Origin: Planctomycetota bacterium
Lineage (GTDB): Bacteria > Planctomycetota > UBA1135 > GCA-002686595
NCBI GenBank assembly: GCA_020847695.1
Contig: JADLBP010000075.1
Span: forward strand, 1 to 64,000
Direction: 5' to 3'
Length of the DNA: 64,000 nucleotides
How positions within the stretch are numbered: the first letter of the stretch is position 1; every line of letters starts with the position of its first letter. A program made the position numbers and the translations under genes. Below the pieces are notes generated by a model. The model did not search any database. It was given only the letters and a program-made list of their open reading frames with translations, and was not told where the DNA came from. Below, piece by piece: positions 19,089 through 28,653 of this stretch.

Positions 19089-20158
19089 GGCGCAGGTCTC
19101 CGTCGCGCGAGCGCTCCCTCGGCGAGTCCGAGGCAGAGCGAGCGGTAGTCGATGCCGACGACCGCGGCTTCCTGCGGCAGCAGCGACCGCGGTGTCAGCC
19201 CGGGCAACGTGTTGACCTCGAGCAGCACCGGCTCGCCCTGCGCGGGCACGATGAAGTCGGTACGCGAGTAGCCCGAGCAGCGCGCGGCTTCGTGCGCGGC
19301 GCGCGCGAGCGCTTGCACGCGAGAGCAGGCTTCGGCGGAGATCGATCGCGGCGGACAGAACTCCTGAGCTCCGTTGGCGGCGTACTTCTCCTCGTAGTCG
19401 AAGAACGCGCCGGCGCGCGGCTGGATCTCGACCGGCGGCAACACGCGCAGCGTGCCGTCGGCGCCCTCGAACACGCCGCACGAGAGCTCGACGCCTCGAA
19501 CGCGAGCCTCGACCAACGCGTCGTCTCCGATCGCGAAGACCGCGGCGAGCGCGCTGTCGAGCCCTGGGCGCCCGTCGAGAGTCTTCAGCGACGTCGTCGC
19601 GACCGAGGAACCGCCGGAACGCGGCTTGACGAACCAACCATCGCTGCCGAGCGCGTCGATGCGCGCTCGCACGGATGTCGCCTCGCGCCGCCACTCCGCC
19701 GCCGACACGCACTCGCCCGGCGCGACGCGCAGCCCCTTCTGCAGGACGACGCCGCGCAGCGCGAACTTGTCCATGCAAAGCGCCGACGCCTGCGCGCCGG
19801 AACCGGTGTACGCGACGCCTTGGAGCTCGAGCCAGCCTTGCAGCGTGCCGTTCTCGCCGTCGCCGCCGTGCAGACCGAGGAACACGAGGTCGAGCGGCGC
19901 GAGCGCGCGCAGCGCGTCGCTCGGCGCGAGCCACTCGCCCCCGACGCACCAGCGGCCGGTCGCGTCGAGCTCGACGGCGGTGACGCGCTTCGGGCCTCGC
20001 CCGTCGGCATCGTTCGACAACGCCGCGGCGACGTCGCGGCCGGTGATCAGGGAGACCGCGCGCTCGCCGGACGTGCCGCCGAAGACGACGGCGACGTGAG
20101 CGGACGCGAGCGCACTCGCACGGGAGCTCTCCAAGGCTGCGACGGTCGGCAGGCTCAT
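19085..20158 (-). CDS. ddl: D-alanine--D-alanine ligase
   Basis: 357 residues with the ATP-grasp layout. N-terminal VVFGGTSGERAVSLITG, then LHGGDGENGTLQG (about residue 97), CMDKFALR (Lys and metal region), DGWFVKPRSGGSSVATT (ATP loop), and the metal-binding end LLEVNTLPGLTPRSLLPQ. It joins two D-alanines for peptidoglycan stem peptides. The stop overlaps the dapB start, and the pyrophosphorylase gene ends 8 bases upstream. Planctomycetes were once thought to lack peptidoglycan; a complete Ddl supports its synthesis here. Confidence 0.96.
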   Translation of the reverse strand: MSLPTVAALESSRASALASAHVAVVFGGTSGERAVSLITGRDVAAALSNDADGRGPKRVTAVELDATGRWCVGGEWLAPSDALRALAPLDLVFLGLHGGDGENGTLQGWLELQGVAYTGSGAQASALCMDKFALRGVVLQKGLRVAPGECVSAAEWRREATSVRARIDALGSDGWFVKPRSGGSSVATTSLKTLDGRPGLDSALAAVFAIGDDALVEARVRGVELSCGVFEGADGTLRVLPPVEIQPRAGAFFDYEEKYAANGAQEFCPPRSISAEACSRVQALARAAHEAARCSGYSRTDFIVPAQGEPVLLEVNTLPGLTPRSLLPQEAAVVGIDYRSLCLGLAEGALARRRPAP

Positions 20159-20165
20159 CGTGACC

Positions 20166-21560
20166 TCACACGTAGACGTGCCCCTTGTCGTCGACGCGCG
20201 GCTTCGGCGCCGGCGCGCGCAAGAACGCTTCGCGGTGATCCGCGAGCACAGGATCGATCTCGACCGGGTGCACGCCGTCTCCGGTCGGCTCCGGCAGCGG
20301 CAGCCCGCGCGCGGCGACCCATTCCGCGTGCAAGCGACAGAGATCCGCGCGGCACGTCGCAGGCGAATCCTCGCCGCTCGCGTTCTTGACCGGGCTGAAC
20401 TCGTGCGTGCGCGCGACCTCGAGCGTCACCGAGCTCGCGCTCTTCGGCAGCGCGTCGAACACGAAGGTCTCGAACTTCGCGCCCTGCTTCTGGGTGGCGA
20501 CGCCTCGCTCCCACACGTTCATCGACTTGCGCGCGACGTGCCACGGGAGCTTCAGGCCCCCGGTGGTCAGGCTCTCGACGAAACCGACGTCGAGCACGTG
20601 CATCGCGATGTTGCCGGCGCCGTAGAGCAGCTCGCCGCGCGCATCGCGGGCTTCGCGCGCATCCGCGGGCAAGTCCGAGTACTCGATGCAGCTCGTGCGA
20701 CCGTCGACCAAGCCGATCACGCCGACCTTCTCGGCCGCGTTGCGCTTCGCGACGACCTTGCTCGACATCCCGGCGCTCGCGAGCAAGTGCAGACCGAGGA
20801 ACAGCGGATCCGCGGGCGGCGCGAGCGGGTTGTCGACCTGGAAGTACGAGAGCTGCTCGACCCCGCGTCGGCGAGCGTCGGCGAGCGCGCCGGAGCGCTC
20901 GAGCGCGAGCAGCGTGCCGCCGTGGCCGTTCGGCGAGAGGAAGAGGCGACCCGGACCGGAGAACAGGATGCGGCCCTCGAAATCGAGCGCGGGCACCATC
21001 TCCTGGCTGAAGAAGAACACGTCGCCGCGATCGAGCCCGAACCAATCGTGTTCCGCGAAGAACGCACGCGTCGGCGCGTCGTTCGCCGGCGACGTCATCA
21101 CGTACCACGGCACCGGGCGACCGTAACGGTTGCGCGCCGCGAGCAAGCGGCTCGCATGCCAGCCGAAGAGCGAGCGATCGGTCACCGGTCCGATGCGATA
21201 CGCGCCCTTCGGTCCGTCGTAGCCGAGGCGCGAAGCCTGCCCGCCGGCGACCAGCACGTAGCCGACTCGACCCTGCCGCAAGAGCTCTTCCCCCGCCGCG
21301 TGCGCTCGCTTGGCGCGCTCCTCGGCGCGCGCATCGCGCCGCAGCGCGAAAACGTCGGGAGGACGGATCTCGCCGCCGCCTTGAGGGTCCTTCGCCGACA
21401 GGAGCTTCGCGAAGTGCGCGACGAGCTCGAAGTCGATCGACTCGACCTCGTCGAGGAACGACTCGCGCGCGCGCGGCTCGAGCTCGGCGTAGTGGTCGAA
21501 GAGATGCGCCTGGCCGGCGGCCTGGGCGCGCGTTCGCAGTGTTTGCTCGCGGGTTTGCAT
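20166..21560 (-). CDS. UDP-sugar pyrophosphorylase, UDPGP family
   Basis: 464 residues. The UTP-binding signature VLVAGGQASRLGYDGPKGAY is near residue 102. Later SPNGHGGTL (about residue 240), QVDNPLAP and KVGVIGL segments match the eukaryote-type UDPGP group, which includes UDP-N-acetylglucosamine and UDP-glucose pyrophosphorylases. The 'PNGHGG' form favours the UDP-HexNAc branch. It sits between an NAD-type dehydrogenase and ddl-dapB with gaps of 2 and 7 bases, so a role in making UDP-activated sugars for the envelope is likely. The exact sugar is not certain. Confidence 0.88.
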   Translation of the reverse strand: MQTREQTLRTRAQAAGQAHLFDHYAELEPRARESFLDEVESIDFELVAHFAKLLSAKDPQGGGEIRPPDVFALRRDARAEERAKRAHAAGEELLRQGRVGYVLVAGGQASRLGYDGPKGAYRIGPVTDRSLFGWHASRLLAARNRYGRPVPWYVMTSPANDAPTRAFFAEHDWFGLDRGDVFFFSQEMVPALDFEGRILFSGPGRLFLSPNGHGGTLLALERSGALADARRRGVEQLSYFQVDNPLAPPADPLFLGLHLLASAGMSSKVVAKRNAAEKVGVIGLVDGRTSCIEYSDLPADAREARDARGELLYGAGNIAMHVLDVGFVESLTTGGLKLPWHVARKSMNVWERGVATQKQGAKFETFVFDALPKSASSVTLEVARTHEFSPVKNASGEDSPATCRADLCRLHAEWVAARGLPLPEPTGDGVHPVEIDPVLADHREAFLRAPAPKPRVDDKGHVYV

Positions 21561-21562
21561 GG

Positions 21563-22510
21563 CTACGGATGGACCTCGATCAGGACTTTGAGCGTACCGC
21601 GTCGCGCCGCGTGCTCGAAGGCTCGTTCGGCATCCGCGAGCGGGTAGCGGGCTACGATCAGGCGCTCGACCGCGATCGTCCCGGACGCGAGCGCGGCGAG
21701 CGCGGGCTCGAAGCGGCCGCAGCGCGAGCCGACCAGCCGCAGCTCGTCGACCACCAGCGGTGCGAGCTCGACGCTGGTCGCGCGCTCGGTCGTCGTCTTC
21801 AACACCACCGTCCCGCGCGGCCGCATCCGCGGCAGCAACGCGGGGAGCGCGTCGGGATCGCCGCTCGCTTCGACCGCGAGCTCGAAACCGCCGCCCGCTC
21901 GCTCCAGCGGCCCGACGTGGTCGACCGCGATCCCGGTCAGGCCGTTGCGTTCGGGATGTCGGCCCGCGAGCGTGACCGCGAGTCCGGCGCGGGCGAGCAC
22001 GTGCGCGCACAGCAGGCCGAGCTTGCCGTCGCCGACCACCAACGCCCGCGCGCCGGGAACGAGCTCGCACGCTTCGCCGAGCGCGAGCGCGGCCGCGAGC
22101 GGCTCGGTGAACACCGCGGCATCGTCGCCGACCGAGTCCGGCACCGCCCGCAAGTTCCGAGCGGGCAAGCGCAGCTCCTCGGCGAGCGCTCCCGGCCGCC
22201 CGAGGATGCCGAGCACGCTGCGTCGCGGGCAATGCCGGTCGCCGCCGGCGAGGCAGGTCGGACAGCGGCCGCACGCCGCGTTGATCTCCCCGACGACGCG
22301 GCGGCCGCGCAGCGCGCCCTCCAACGCGACCCCGACGAACTCGTGTCCGGGCACGCCGCGAAAGCCCATGTACCCGCGCGCGAGCGCGAGATCGGTCGAG
22401 CACAACCCGACCTTGGAAACGCGAACCCGCACCTCGCCGTCCTCGGGCGTCGGTGCGGGCACGTCATCGCGAAGCTGGACGCCGCGCTCGTCGACGAGCA
22501 ACGCTCGCAC
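21563..22510 (-). CDS. Zinc-dependent MDR-family alcohol/polyol dehydrogenase
   Basis: 315 residues, short for the family (about 340). Catalytic zinc Cys in VGLCSTDLA, GHEFVG helix, structural zinc cysteines in CGRCPTCLAGGDRHC, and a Rossmann strand ALVVGDGKLGLLCA near residue 165. It is probably an NAD(P)-dependent oxidoreductase on a secondary alcohol or sugar; the substrate is unknown. The GTG start lies 18 bases after the small helical gene and the stop 2 bases before the pyrophosphorylase start, so all three are probably one transcript. Confidence 0.85.
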   Translation of the reverse strand: MRALLVDERGVQLRDDVPAPTPEDGEVRVRVSKVGLCSTDLALARGYMGFRGVPGHEFVGVALEGALRGRRVVGEINAACGRCPTCLAGGDRHCPRRSVLGILGRPGALAEELRLPARNLRAVPDSVGDDAAVFTEPLAAALALGEACELVPGARALVVGDGKLGLLCAHVLARAGLAVTLAGRHPERNGLTGIAVDHVGPLERAGGGFELAVEASGDPDALPALLPRMRPRGTVVLKTTTERATSVELAPLVVDELRLVGSRCGRFEPALAALASGTIAVERLIVARYPLADAERAFEHAARRGTLKVLIEVHP

Positions 22511-22528
22511 GCTGCGTCGACCGGCCGG

Positions 22529-22879
22529 TCAGCGACCGACCTTCTCGGCGCTGCGGTCTTCCGACAGCAGCTCGAGGAGCTTCTGGTTGAACTCCGTCAG
22601 CGCTTGGATGCGCTTCTCGAGCTTGATCTGGCGCAGCACGATCTTCTCGATCACGTTCGGCAGGATCGCTTCGCGCGTGTAGTTGTTGATCATGTTGATG
22701 ATCTCCGCGCGGTTGGCGTCGGCCAGCTTGTGGAAGTGGTAGTGGAACTTCTGCTTCAGCACGTCGTCGGTGACGTGCAAGCACTCCTTCGTCAGCTCTT
22801 CCACGCTCTTCGTATCGTGTTCCAGGTGGAAGACTTGGAGCTTGTACTGGTGGAGCAGGTCCTGGAACTTCTTGTGCAC
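22529..22879 (-). CDS. Small charged alpha-helical protein, 116 aa
   Basis: The GTG start at 22879 is chosen for a GGAG 10 bases upstream; earlier in-frame codons are GC-rich noise. The protein is strongly helical with long amphipathic stretches (FHYHFHKLADANRAEIINM; VLRQIKLEKRIQALTEF), probably a coiled-coil bundle, and has many His residues. Its Asn/Ile/Lys content contrasts with the Ala/Arg-rich neighbours and suggests strong functional constraint. The family is not recognised. A TAGAAT element lies at 22997-23002 on the minus strand, so it may have its own promoter in front of the dehydrogenase group. Confidence 0.75.
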   Translation of the reverse strand: MHKKFQDLLHQYKLQVFHLEHDTKSVEELTKECLHVTDDVLKQKFHYHFHKLADANRAEIINMINNYTREAILPNVIEKIVLRQIKLEKRIQALTEFNQKLLELLSEDRSAEKVGR

Positions 22880-23032
22880 GGTGACGACTCCGGCCCCGTC
22901 GGGGCGTAGTTGCCGGCCCCAGCGGGGCCGAGTGGATTCGGGCGAGGCGCGGCGCACGCGAACGGCGGCCGGGCCGATGAGAGAGAGGGTAAACGGATTC
23001 TACCGGGCTCGTGACTGCGACGAAAGCCGCAC

Positions 23033-24274
23033 TCAGGCCGGCTTTCCGACGCAGATGCAGACGTTGTGGCCGCCGAAGCCGAGCGAGTTCGAGATCGCGT
23101 TGCGGACCACGAGCTCGCGCGCGCTGCCCGGCACGTAATCGAGGTCGCAGGCTGGATCCCGGGTCGTCCAGTTGCGCGTCGGGTGGACGACGTTGCGATG
23201 GACCGAGAGCGCGGTGACCACCAGCTCGATCGCCGCCGACGCGCCGAGCAAGTGCCCGATCATCGACTTCGTCGACGACATGGAAATTTTGTGCGCGTGA
23301 TCGCCGAGCGCCATCTTCACGGCCTTGGTCTCGATCGCGTCGTTGTACTCGGTGCTGGTGCCGTGCGCGTTGACGTAGTCGATCTGGGTCGGATCGACCT
23401 TCGCGTGGCGCAACGCCTCGCGGATCGCGCGCGCCGGCCCCTTGCCGTCCTCTTGAGGCGCCGTGATGTGGAACGCGTCGTCGGTCGAGCCGTAGCCCTT
23501 GACCTCGGCGTAGATCTTCGCGCCGCGCTTCTTCGCGCGCTCGTACTCCTCGAAGACGAGGATGCCGCAGCCTTCGCCCATCACGAAGCCGTCGCGGTCC
23601 TTGTCGAACGGTCGCGACGCCGCGCCCGGATCGTCGTTGCGGGTCGAGAGAGCGCGCGCGGAGCAGAAGCCCGCGAGCCCGAGCCGCGTCGTCGCCGATT
23701 CCGCGCCGCCGGTGATCACCAGGTCGCAGTCGCCCCACTGGATCGCGCGCCACGCCATCCCGATCGCATGGCCGGCGGACGCACACGCGCTCGAGGTCGT
23801 GAAGCACGTCCCGAGCAAGCCGTTGTCGATCGCGACTTGGCCCGCGACGGCGTTCGCCATGATGCGCGGGATGAAGTGCGGGCTGACGCGGCGCGGGCCC
23901 TTCTCGAGCAGACCGAGGAACTGCTCCTCGATGCCGGTGATGCCGCCGATGCCGGTCGCCACGATCGCGCCGTAGCGTTCGCGCGCCTGCTCGGGCTCGT
24001 TCTTGACGTCGAGCCCCGCGTCGCGGAGAGCCTCGCGCGTCGCGACCAGCGCCCACATCGTGAACGGATCGAGCTTGCGCATGTCCGGCACGGAGAAGTG
24101 CGACGCCGGATCGAACTGGACGTTGCCCGCGAAGTGGACCGCGTAGTCCTTGGTGTCGAAGTTGGTGATCAGCCCGACGCCGTTCTCACCGTTCAGCATC
24201 CGACGGAAGGTCGTCTCCACGTCGTTGCCGAGCGGATTGATCGTGCCCAAACCAGTGATCACCACACGACGCAT
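23033..24274 (-). CDS. fabF: 3-oxoacyl-[acyl-carrier-protein] synthase II
   Basis: 413 residues. Catalytic C164 in FTTSSACASAGHAIG, His in VNAHGTSTEYND and in SMIGHLLGASAAIE; Lys and Phe gates in expected places. It elongates acyl-ACP with malonyl-ACP in type II fatty acid synthesis. It is the last classic member of the fab cluster, 96 bases after acpP. Length and motifs are complete. Confidence 0.97.
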   Translation of the reverse strand: MRRVVITGLGTINPLGNDVETTFRRMLNGENGVGLITNFDTKDYAVHFAGNVQFDPASHFSVPDMRKLDPFTMWALVATREALRDAGLDVKNEPEQARERYGAIVATGIGGITGIEEQFLGLLEKGPRRVSPHFIPRIMANAVAGQVAIDNGLLGTCFTTSSACASAGHAIGMAWRAIQWGDCDLVITGGAESATTRLGLAGFCSARALSTRNDDPGAASRPFDKDRDGFVMGEGCGILVFEEYERAKKRGAKIYAEVKGYGSTDDAFHITAPQEDGKGPARAIREALRHAKVDPTQIDYVNAHGTSTEYNDAIETKAVKMALGDHAHKISMSSTKSMIGHLLGASAAIELVVTALSVHRNVVHPTRNWTTRDPACDLDYVPGSARELVVRNAISNSLGFGGHNVCICVGKPA

Positions 24275-24370
24275 GTGCGCACCTTTCGCGAGGACCTCGA
24301 GCCGGACTCCAGCGCCCGCGCTCGGCCGGTCGGACGCGCCGACTTCGCCGAACGAGGCGCGGACGGAACG

Positions 24371-24610
24371 CTAGCTCTTCGACTTGATGTACTTGATCGC
24401 GTCGCCGACCGACTGGATCTTCTCGGCGTCCTCGTCCGGGATCGAGATCTCGAACTCGTCCTCGAACTCCATGACCAGCTCGACCGTGTCGAGCGAGTCC
24501 GCGCCGAGGTCGTTGATGAAGGACGTCTCTTGCGTGATCTTGTCGGGCGTGGTGCCCATTTGATCGCACACGATCTTGATCACACGTTCCTCAACCGACG
24601 GGTTCGTCAC
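24371..24610 (-). CDS. acpP: Acyl carrier protein
   Basis: 79 residues with the phosphopantetheine serine S39 in [18 protein letters not shown]. Acidic helix II is typical. The GTG start at 24610 has GGAGG 8 bases upstream. It carries acyl chains for FabD/FabH/FabF/FabG around it. Confidence 0.98.
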   Translation of the reverse strand: MTNPSVEERVIKIVCDQMGTTPDKITQETSFINDLGADSLDTVELVMEFEDEFEISIPDEDAEKIQSVGDAIKYIKSKS

Positions 24611-24649
24611 CTTGATGCCTCCAGGGGGGAATGAAACGGGGGTCTTTGG

Positions 24650-25405
24650 CTAGATCGACAGCCCACCATCGACGACCAGGGTCTGGCCGGTGATGTAGGC
24701 GCCGCCCGGACCGACCAGGAAGTCGACCGCGAGCGCGATCTCCTCCGTCGTTCCGATGCGGTTGAGCGGGATGGACTCGAGCAGCCCGGCGCGCGCTTTT
24801 TCGTCCAGCGCGGCGGTCATGTCGGTCTCGATGACCCCGGGCGCGACGGCGTTGACGCACACGCCGCGCGAAGCGAGCTCCTTGGCGAGCGAACGCGTCA
24901 GGCCGATCAGGCCCGCTTTGCTCGCGGCGTAGTTCGACTGTCCGGCATTGCCGGTCAGGCCGACCACCGACGAGATGTTGATGATCCGGCCGCGCGACTT
25001 CATCAGCGTGCGGGCGCCGGCGCGGCAGAAGTTCCAGGCGCCCTTCAGGTTGGTCGCGATCACCTGGTCGAACTCGTCCTCGCTCATCCGCAGGATCAGC
25101 TGGTCGCGCGTGATGCCGGCGTTGTTGACCAGGATGTCGAGGCCGCCGAGCTCGGAGACGACTTGGTTGACCAGCTCGGTCACCGCCGCGGTCCTCGCCG
25201 CGTCGACTCCGAACGGCGACGCTTTGACCCCGAACGCGGCGCATTGCTCGGCGGTGTCGCGCGCGCGGTCGGCGCTGGTCGCGACGCAGGCGACCTTGGC
25301 GCCGCGCTGGGCGAGCTTCAACGCGATCGCCCGGCCGATGCCGCGCGAGGCGCCGGTCACCAAAGCCACGCGGCCGTCGAGGTGTCGATCGAGGTTCTGA
25401 GTCAC
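24650..25405 (-). CDS. fabG: 3-oxoacyl-[acyl-carrier-protein] reductase
   Basis: 251 residues from a GTG at 25405. Short-chain dehydrogenase motifs: TGASRGIG (17-24), NNAGITRD, the catalytic Ser in ISSVVG, and YAASK with active-site Tyr and Lys near 156-160. C-terminal end TGQTLVVDGGLSI. It reduces beta-ketoacyl-ACP with NADPH. Its position between fabD and acpP confirms the role. Confidence 0.97.
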   Translation of the reverse strand: MTQNLDRHLDGRVALVTGASRGIGRAIALKLAQRGAKVACVATSADRARDTAEQCAAFGVKASPFGVDAARTAAVTELVNQVVSELGGLDILVNNAGITRDQLILRMSEDEFDQVIATNLKGAWNFCRAGARTLMKSRGRIINISSVVGLTGNAGQSNYAASKAGLIGLTRSLAKELASRGVCVNAVAPGVIETDMTAALDEKARAGLLESIPLNRIGTTEEIALAVDFLVGPGGAYITGQTLVVDGGLSI

Positions 25406-25500
25406 GTTCGGGAGAAGAAGCGGTGCCGATTCGAGCGCCGAGGGGGCGCCAATGCAAGCAGTTTCGAGCGCGCGCGGGGCGTCGGCGGAGCCGCGTGGAA

Positions 25501-26418
25501 TCAGGTGGCGAGGTCCGCGGGCGTCGCCGCGGAGCGTACGACCGCTTCCGGCGCGATCTTGCCCAACAACCCGGCCAGCACTTTGCCCGGGCCGGGCTCG
25601 AGGTAGCGAGTGATGCCGCGGGCGACCGCGCCGCGCATGCTCTTCTCCCACCGCACCGGTGCGCACACTTGCTGCGCGAGATTCGAGCGGATGCTCGCCG
25701 GGTCCTGCTCGGGCTCGCCGGTGACGTTGGTGACGAACAGCATGCGCGGCGCGCGGATCGTCACCTCCGAGAGCGCCCGCGCGAGCCGATCGGCGGCCGG
25801 TCGCATGCACTCGCTATGGAAGCCGCCGGCGACCACCAGGCGCCGCGTGCGACGCACGCCGTGATCCTTCGCCGCGGCTTCGACCGCATCGAGCGCCGCG
25901 ATCTCACCCGCGACGACGATCTGCCCCGGCGCGTTGAGGTTCGCGACCGAGCAGATGCCCTTCGTCGCTCCGACCGCGGCGAGTGCGAACGCTTGCTCTT
26001 CGGTCGCGCCCATCAAGCTGACCATCGAGCTCGGGATCTTCTGGCTCGCGTCCTGCATCGCTTCGCCGCGCAGCCGGACGAGCCGGACCGCGTCGTCGAA
26101 GTCGAGCGCGTCGGCGAACCACAGCGCCGTGTACTCACCGAGCGAGAGCCCGGCGCTCAACGCCGCGCTCATCGGATCGTAGCCGCGTTCGCGCAGCACG
26201 TTCACGATCGCCGCGCTCGTGACGAAGATGCCGGGTTGGGCGACGTCGGTCCGATTGACCTCCTCGCCCTTCGACCAGCACGCGTCCTCGAGCGAGAACC
26301 CGAGCACCTTGCTCGCGCGCGCGAACGTCTCGCGCGCGGTCGGAAAGGCCTCGCACCAATCGCGGCCCATGCCCTCGAACTGGGCGCCTTGGCCGGGGAA
26401 CAGCACGCCTTCGCTCAT
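25501..26418 (-). CDS. fabD: Malonyl CoA-acyl carrier protein transacylase
   Basis: 305 residues. N-terminal LFPGQGAQFEGMG, nucleophile Ser near residue 92 in GLSLGEYTA, catalytic His in GGFHSECM (about 200), and substrate Arg in VRLRGEAMQ. The residue before the nucleophile is Leu rather than the common His (GHSLGE); similar variants occur in other bacteria, so activity is expected. It loads malonyl groups onto ACP. Confidence 0.96.
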   Translation of the reverse strand: MSEGVLFPGQGAQFEGMGRDWCEAFPTARETFARASKVLGFSLEDACWSKGEEVNRTDVAQPGIFVTSAAIVNVLRERGYDPMSAALSAGLSLGEYTALWFADALDFDDAVRLVRLRGEAMQDASQKIPSSMVSLMGATEEQAFALAAVGATKGICSVANLNAPGQIVVAGEIAALDAVEAAAKDHGVRRTRRLVVAGGFHSECMRPAADRLARALSEVTIRAPRMLFVTNVTGEPEQDPASIRSNLAQQVCAPVRWEKSMRGAVARGITRYLEPGPGKVLAGLLGKIAPEAVVRSAATPADLAT

Positions 26419-26486
26419 CGCTCGTTTCCTTGGTTCACCAAGCGTTCACCACGCGTCCGTCGGATTGCGCCTCGCACCGATCGCGG

Positions 26487-27476
26487 TCACCAGCGGATCA
26501 GCGTGCCGCCCCACGTGAGCCCGGCGCCGAACGCGACGGAGATCACGAGCTTGCCCGGCTCGAGCCGGCCCGCGCGTCGGGCTTCGTCCAACGCGACCGG
26601 CACCGTCGCGGCCGACGTGTTGCCGTACTTGTCGATGTTGATGAAGACCTTGTCGAGCGGCCAGCCGACGCGCTCCATCGCGGACTCGATGATCCGCGCG
26701 TTGACTTGGTGCGGGACGATCAGCCCGATCTCCTCGTACGAGTGGCCCTCGGCCATCTGCACGATCAGGTCGGCCATCTTGGTCACCGCGAAACGGAACA
26801 CCTCGCGACCGCGCATGCGGATGAAGTGGTCGCCGCGCGCGACGCTCTCGGCGGTCGGCGGCGTCTTCGCGCCACCGCCCTTCATGTGGATGAACTCGTA
26901 GCCCGAGCCATCCGCGCCGAGCGTCGTGCGCAGCACTTCGCCAGTGCGGCACTGTTCCCAGGGTCGCAGGACCACCGCGCCCGCTCCGTCGCCGAAGATG
27001 ATGCAGGAGGTGCGATCGTTGAGGTCGAGGAACCGCGACAGCGACTCCGCGCCGAGCACCATCACCGCCTTCGCGCGCCCCGAGCCGACGAACGCCTCGC
27101 CGATGCTGAGCGCGGTCAGGAAGCCCGTGCACGCCGCGCTGCAATCGAACGCGCCGGCGTTCTTCGCACCGATGCGGTCCTGCACCAGGCACGACACGCC
27201 CGGAAGCAGGTAGTCGGGCGTCAGCGTGCCCGTGACCACCAGGTCGAGCTCGGAGGCTTGCATCCCCGCCGCCTCGAGCGCGCGTTGGGCCGCGGTGACG
27301 CACAGGTCGCTCGTGCACTCGTTCTCGGAGACGAAGCGCCGCTCCTTGATGCCGGTGCGCTGTTGGATCCACTCGTCGGACGTGTCCACGAGCTTCTCGA
27401 AGTCGTGGTTGGTCATCACCCGCGAGGGCATGCAAGCCCCGGTTCCGGCGATGCCGACGCGCACGCGCGAGGTCAT
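26487..27476 (-). CDS. fabH: 3-oxoacyl-[acyl-carrier-protein] synthase III
   Basis: 329 residues from ATG 27476, which has a strong ribosome site (AAGGAG, 6 bases away). Catalytic triad: C116 in DCSAACTGFL, His in PHQVNARI (about 252), Asn in YGNTSAATVP (about 282). It starts fatty acid chains from acyl-CoA and malonyl-ACP. Located between plsX and fabD, the classic order. Confidence 0.97.
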   Translation of the reverse strand: MTSRVRVGIAGTGACMPSRVMTNHDFEKLVDTSDEWIQQRTGIKERRFVSENECTSDLCVTAAQRALEAAGMQASELDLVVTGTLTPDYLLPGVSCLVQDRIGAKNAGAFDCSAACTGFLTALSIGEAFVGSGRAKAVMVLGAESLSRFLDLNDRTSCIIFGDGAGAVVLRPWEQCRTGEVLRTTLGADGSGYEFIHMKGGGAKTPPTAESVARGDHFIRMRGREVFRFAVTKMADLIVQMAEGHSYEEIGLIVPHQVNARIIESAMERVGWPLDKVFINIDKYGNTSAATVPVALDEARRAGRLEPGKLVISVAFGAGLTWGGTLIRW

Positions 27477-27621
27477 AGAGACTCCTTCCAAAGGGTGGCT
27501 GCGATCGTCGCGCTGAGCGACGCGTTCGCACGCGGCACACGGACGACGCTGGGGCGGACGGCGACCATGGTAGCGGCGCCGCGGCGCGCTTCGACGGAGA
27601 AGATCGCGGTCGGACGTGGGC

Positions 27622-28632
27622 TCAAGCTTGCGCGCCCGCGTTCGCGAGCCCCGCGACGATGTGCTCGTTGACGTGCGCGTCCATCGCGCGAGCGCCTTGG
27701 CCGATCGCATTCGACACCGCGGTCGCGTCGGAGCGGCCGTGGCCGATCACCACCGTGCCTTGGACTCCGAGCAGCAGCGCCCCGCCGTACTCCGCGTAGT
27801 CGACGCGCTTCTTGACGTGTGCGAGCGCCTCGCCCGCCCATTCCGCGCCGTGGGCCTTCAGCTCGCCCAGGACGAGCTGGAGCATGAACTGGGAGAACCC
27901 TTCGAGCAGCTTGAGCACGACGTTGCCGGTGAACCCGTCGGTGACGACCACGTCCGCGGACTGGCGGAAGATGTCGTGACCTTCGATGTTGCCGACGAAG
28001 TTCAGGCCGCTCGTCTTGAACAGCGGGTAGGCCTCTTTGAGCAGGTCGGTGCCCTTGCCCTCTTCCTCGCCGATGTTGAGCAGGCCGACGCGCGGCTCGC
28101 CGACGCCGAGGCAGTCCTTGGCGTAGACCGAGCCCATCAGCCCGTACTGGATCAGGTGCTGCGCCTTCGGTGCGGTGTTCGCGCCCATGTCGAGCAGCGT
28201 CACCGGCTTGCCGGTCAGGTTGACCGCGACCGCGATGCCCGGGCGCTTGACGCCTTCGAGCGTGCCGAGCAGCAGCGTTGCGCCGCCGACCATCGCGCCG
28301 GTGTTGCCCATGCTGACCGCCGCGCCGACCAGCCCCTTCTTGACCAACGCCATCGAGACGCTGATCGACGAATCGGGCTTGGCGCGCAGCGCGGTCGCGG
28401 GCGACTCGGCCATGCCGATCACCTGGCTCGCATGAACGATCTCGAAGCCCGGATTGCCGCCGCGAGCGGCGAGCCCGGCCTCGATCGTCGGCTTGTCACC
28501 GACCAGCACGAGCCGCGCGGGCTCGATGCGGTGCTTGGCCTGCGGAGAAACGGAGAGCAGGGCTCCGTCGAGCGTGGCTTCGGGGGCGCGGTCGCCCCCC
28601 ATCACGTCGAGCGCGATACGCGACGCTGCCAT
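27622..28632 (-). CDS. plsX: Phosphate acyltransferase PlsX
   Basis: 336 residues, full length. It opens with the family signature RIALDVMGGDRAPEATLDGA and contains GNTGAMVGGA, DMGANT, NIGEEEGKG and VTDGFTGNVVLK blocks. It converts acyl-ACP to acyl-phosphate for phospholipid synthesis. It follows rpmF after 21 bases, and fabH follows after 145. Confidence 0.97.
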   Translation of the reverse strand: MAASRIALDVMGGDRAPEATLDGALLSVSPQAKHRIEPARLVLVGDKPTIEAGLAARGGNPGFEIVHASQVIGMAESPATALRAKPDSSISVSMALVKKGLVGAAVSMGNTGAMVGGATLLLGTLEGVKRPGIAVAVNLTGKPVTLLDMGANTAPKAQHLIQYGLMGSVYAKDCLGVGEPRVGLLNIGEEEGKGTDLLKEAYPLFKTSGLNFVGNIEGHDIFRQSADVVVTDGFTGNVVLKLLEGFSQFMLQLVLGELKAHGAEWAGEALAHVKKRVDYAEYGGALLLGVQGTVVIGHGRSDATAVSNAIGQGARAMDAHVNEHIVAGLANAGAQA

Positions 28633-28653
28633 GATCAGCGCGGGCAGGCGGGC

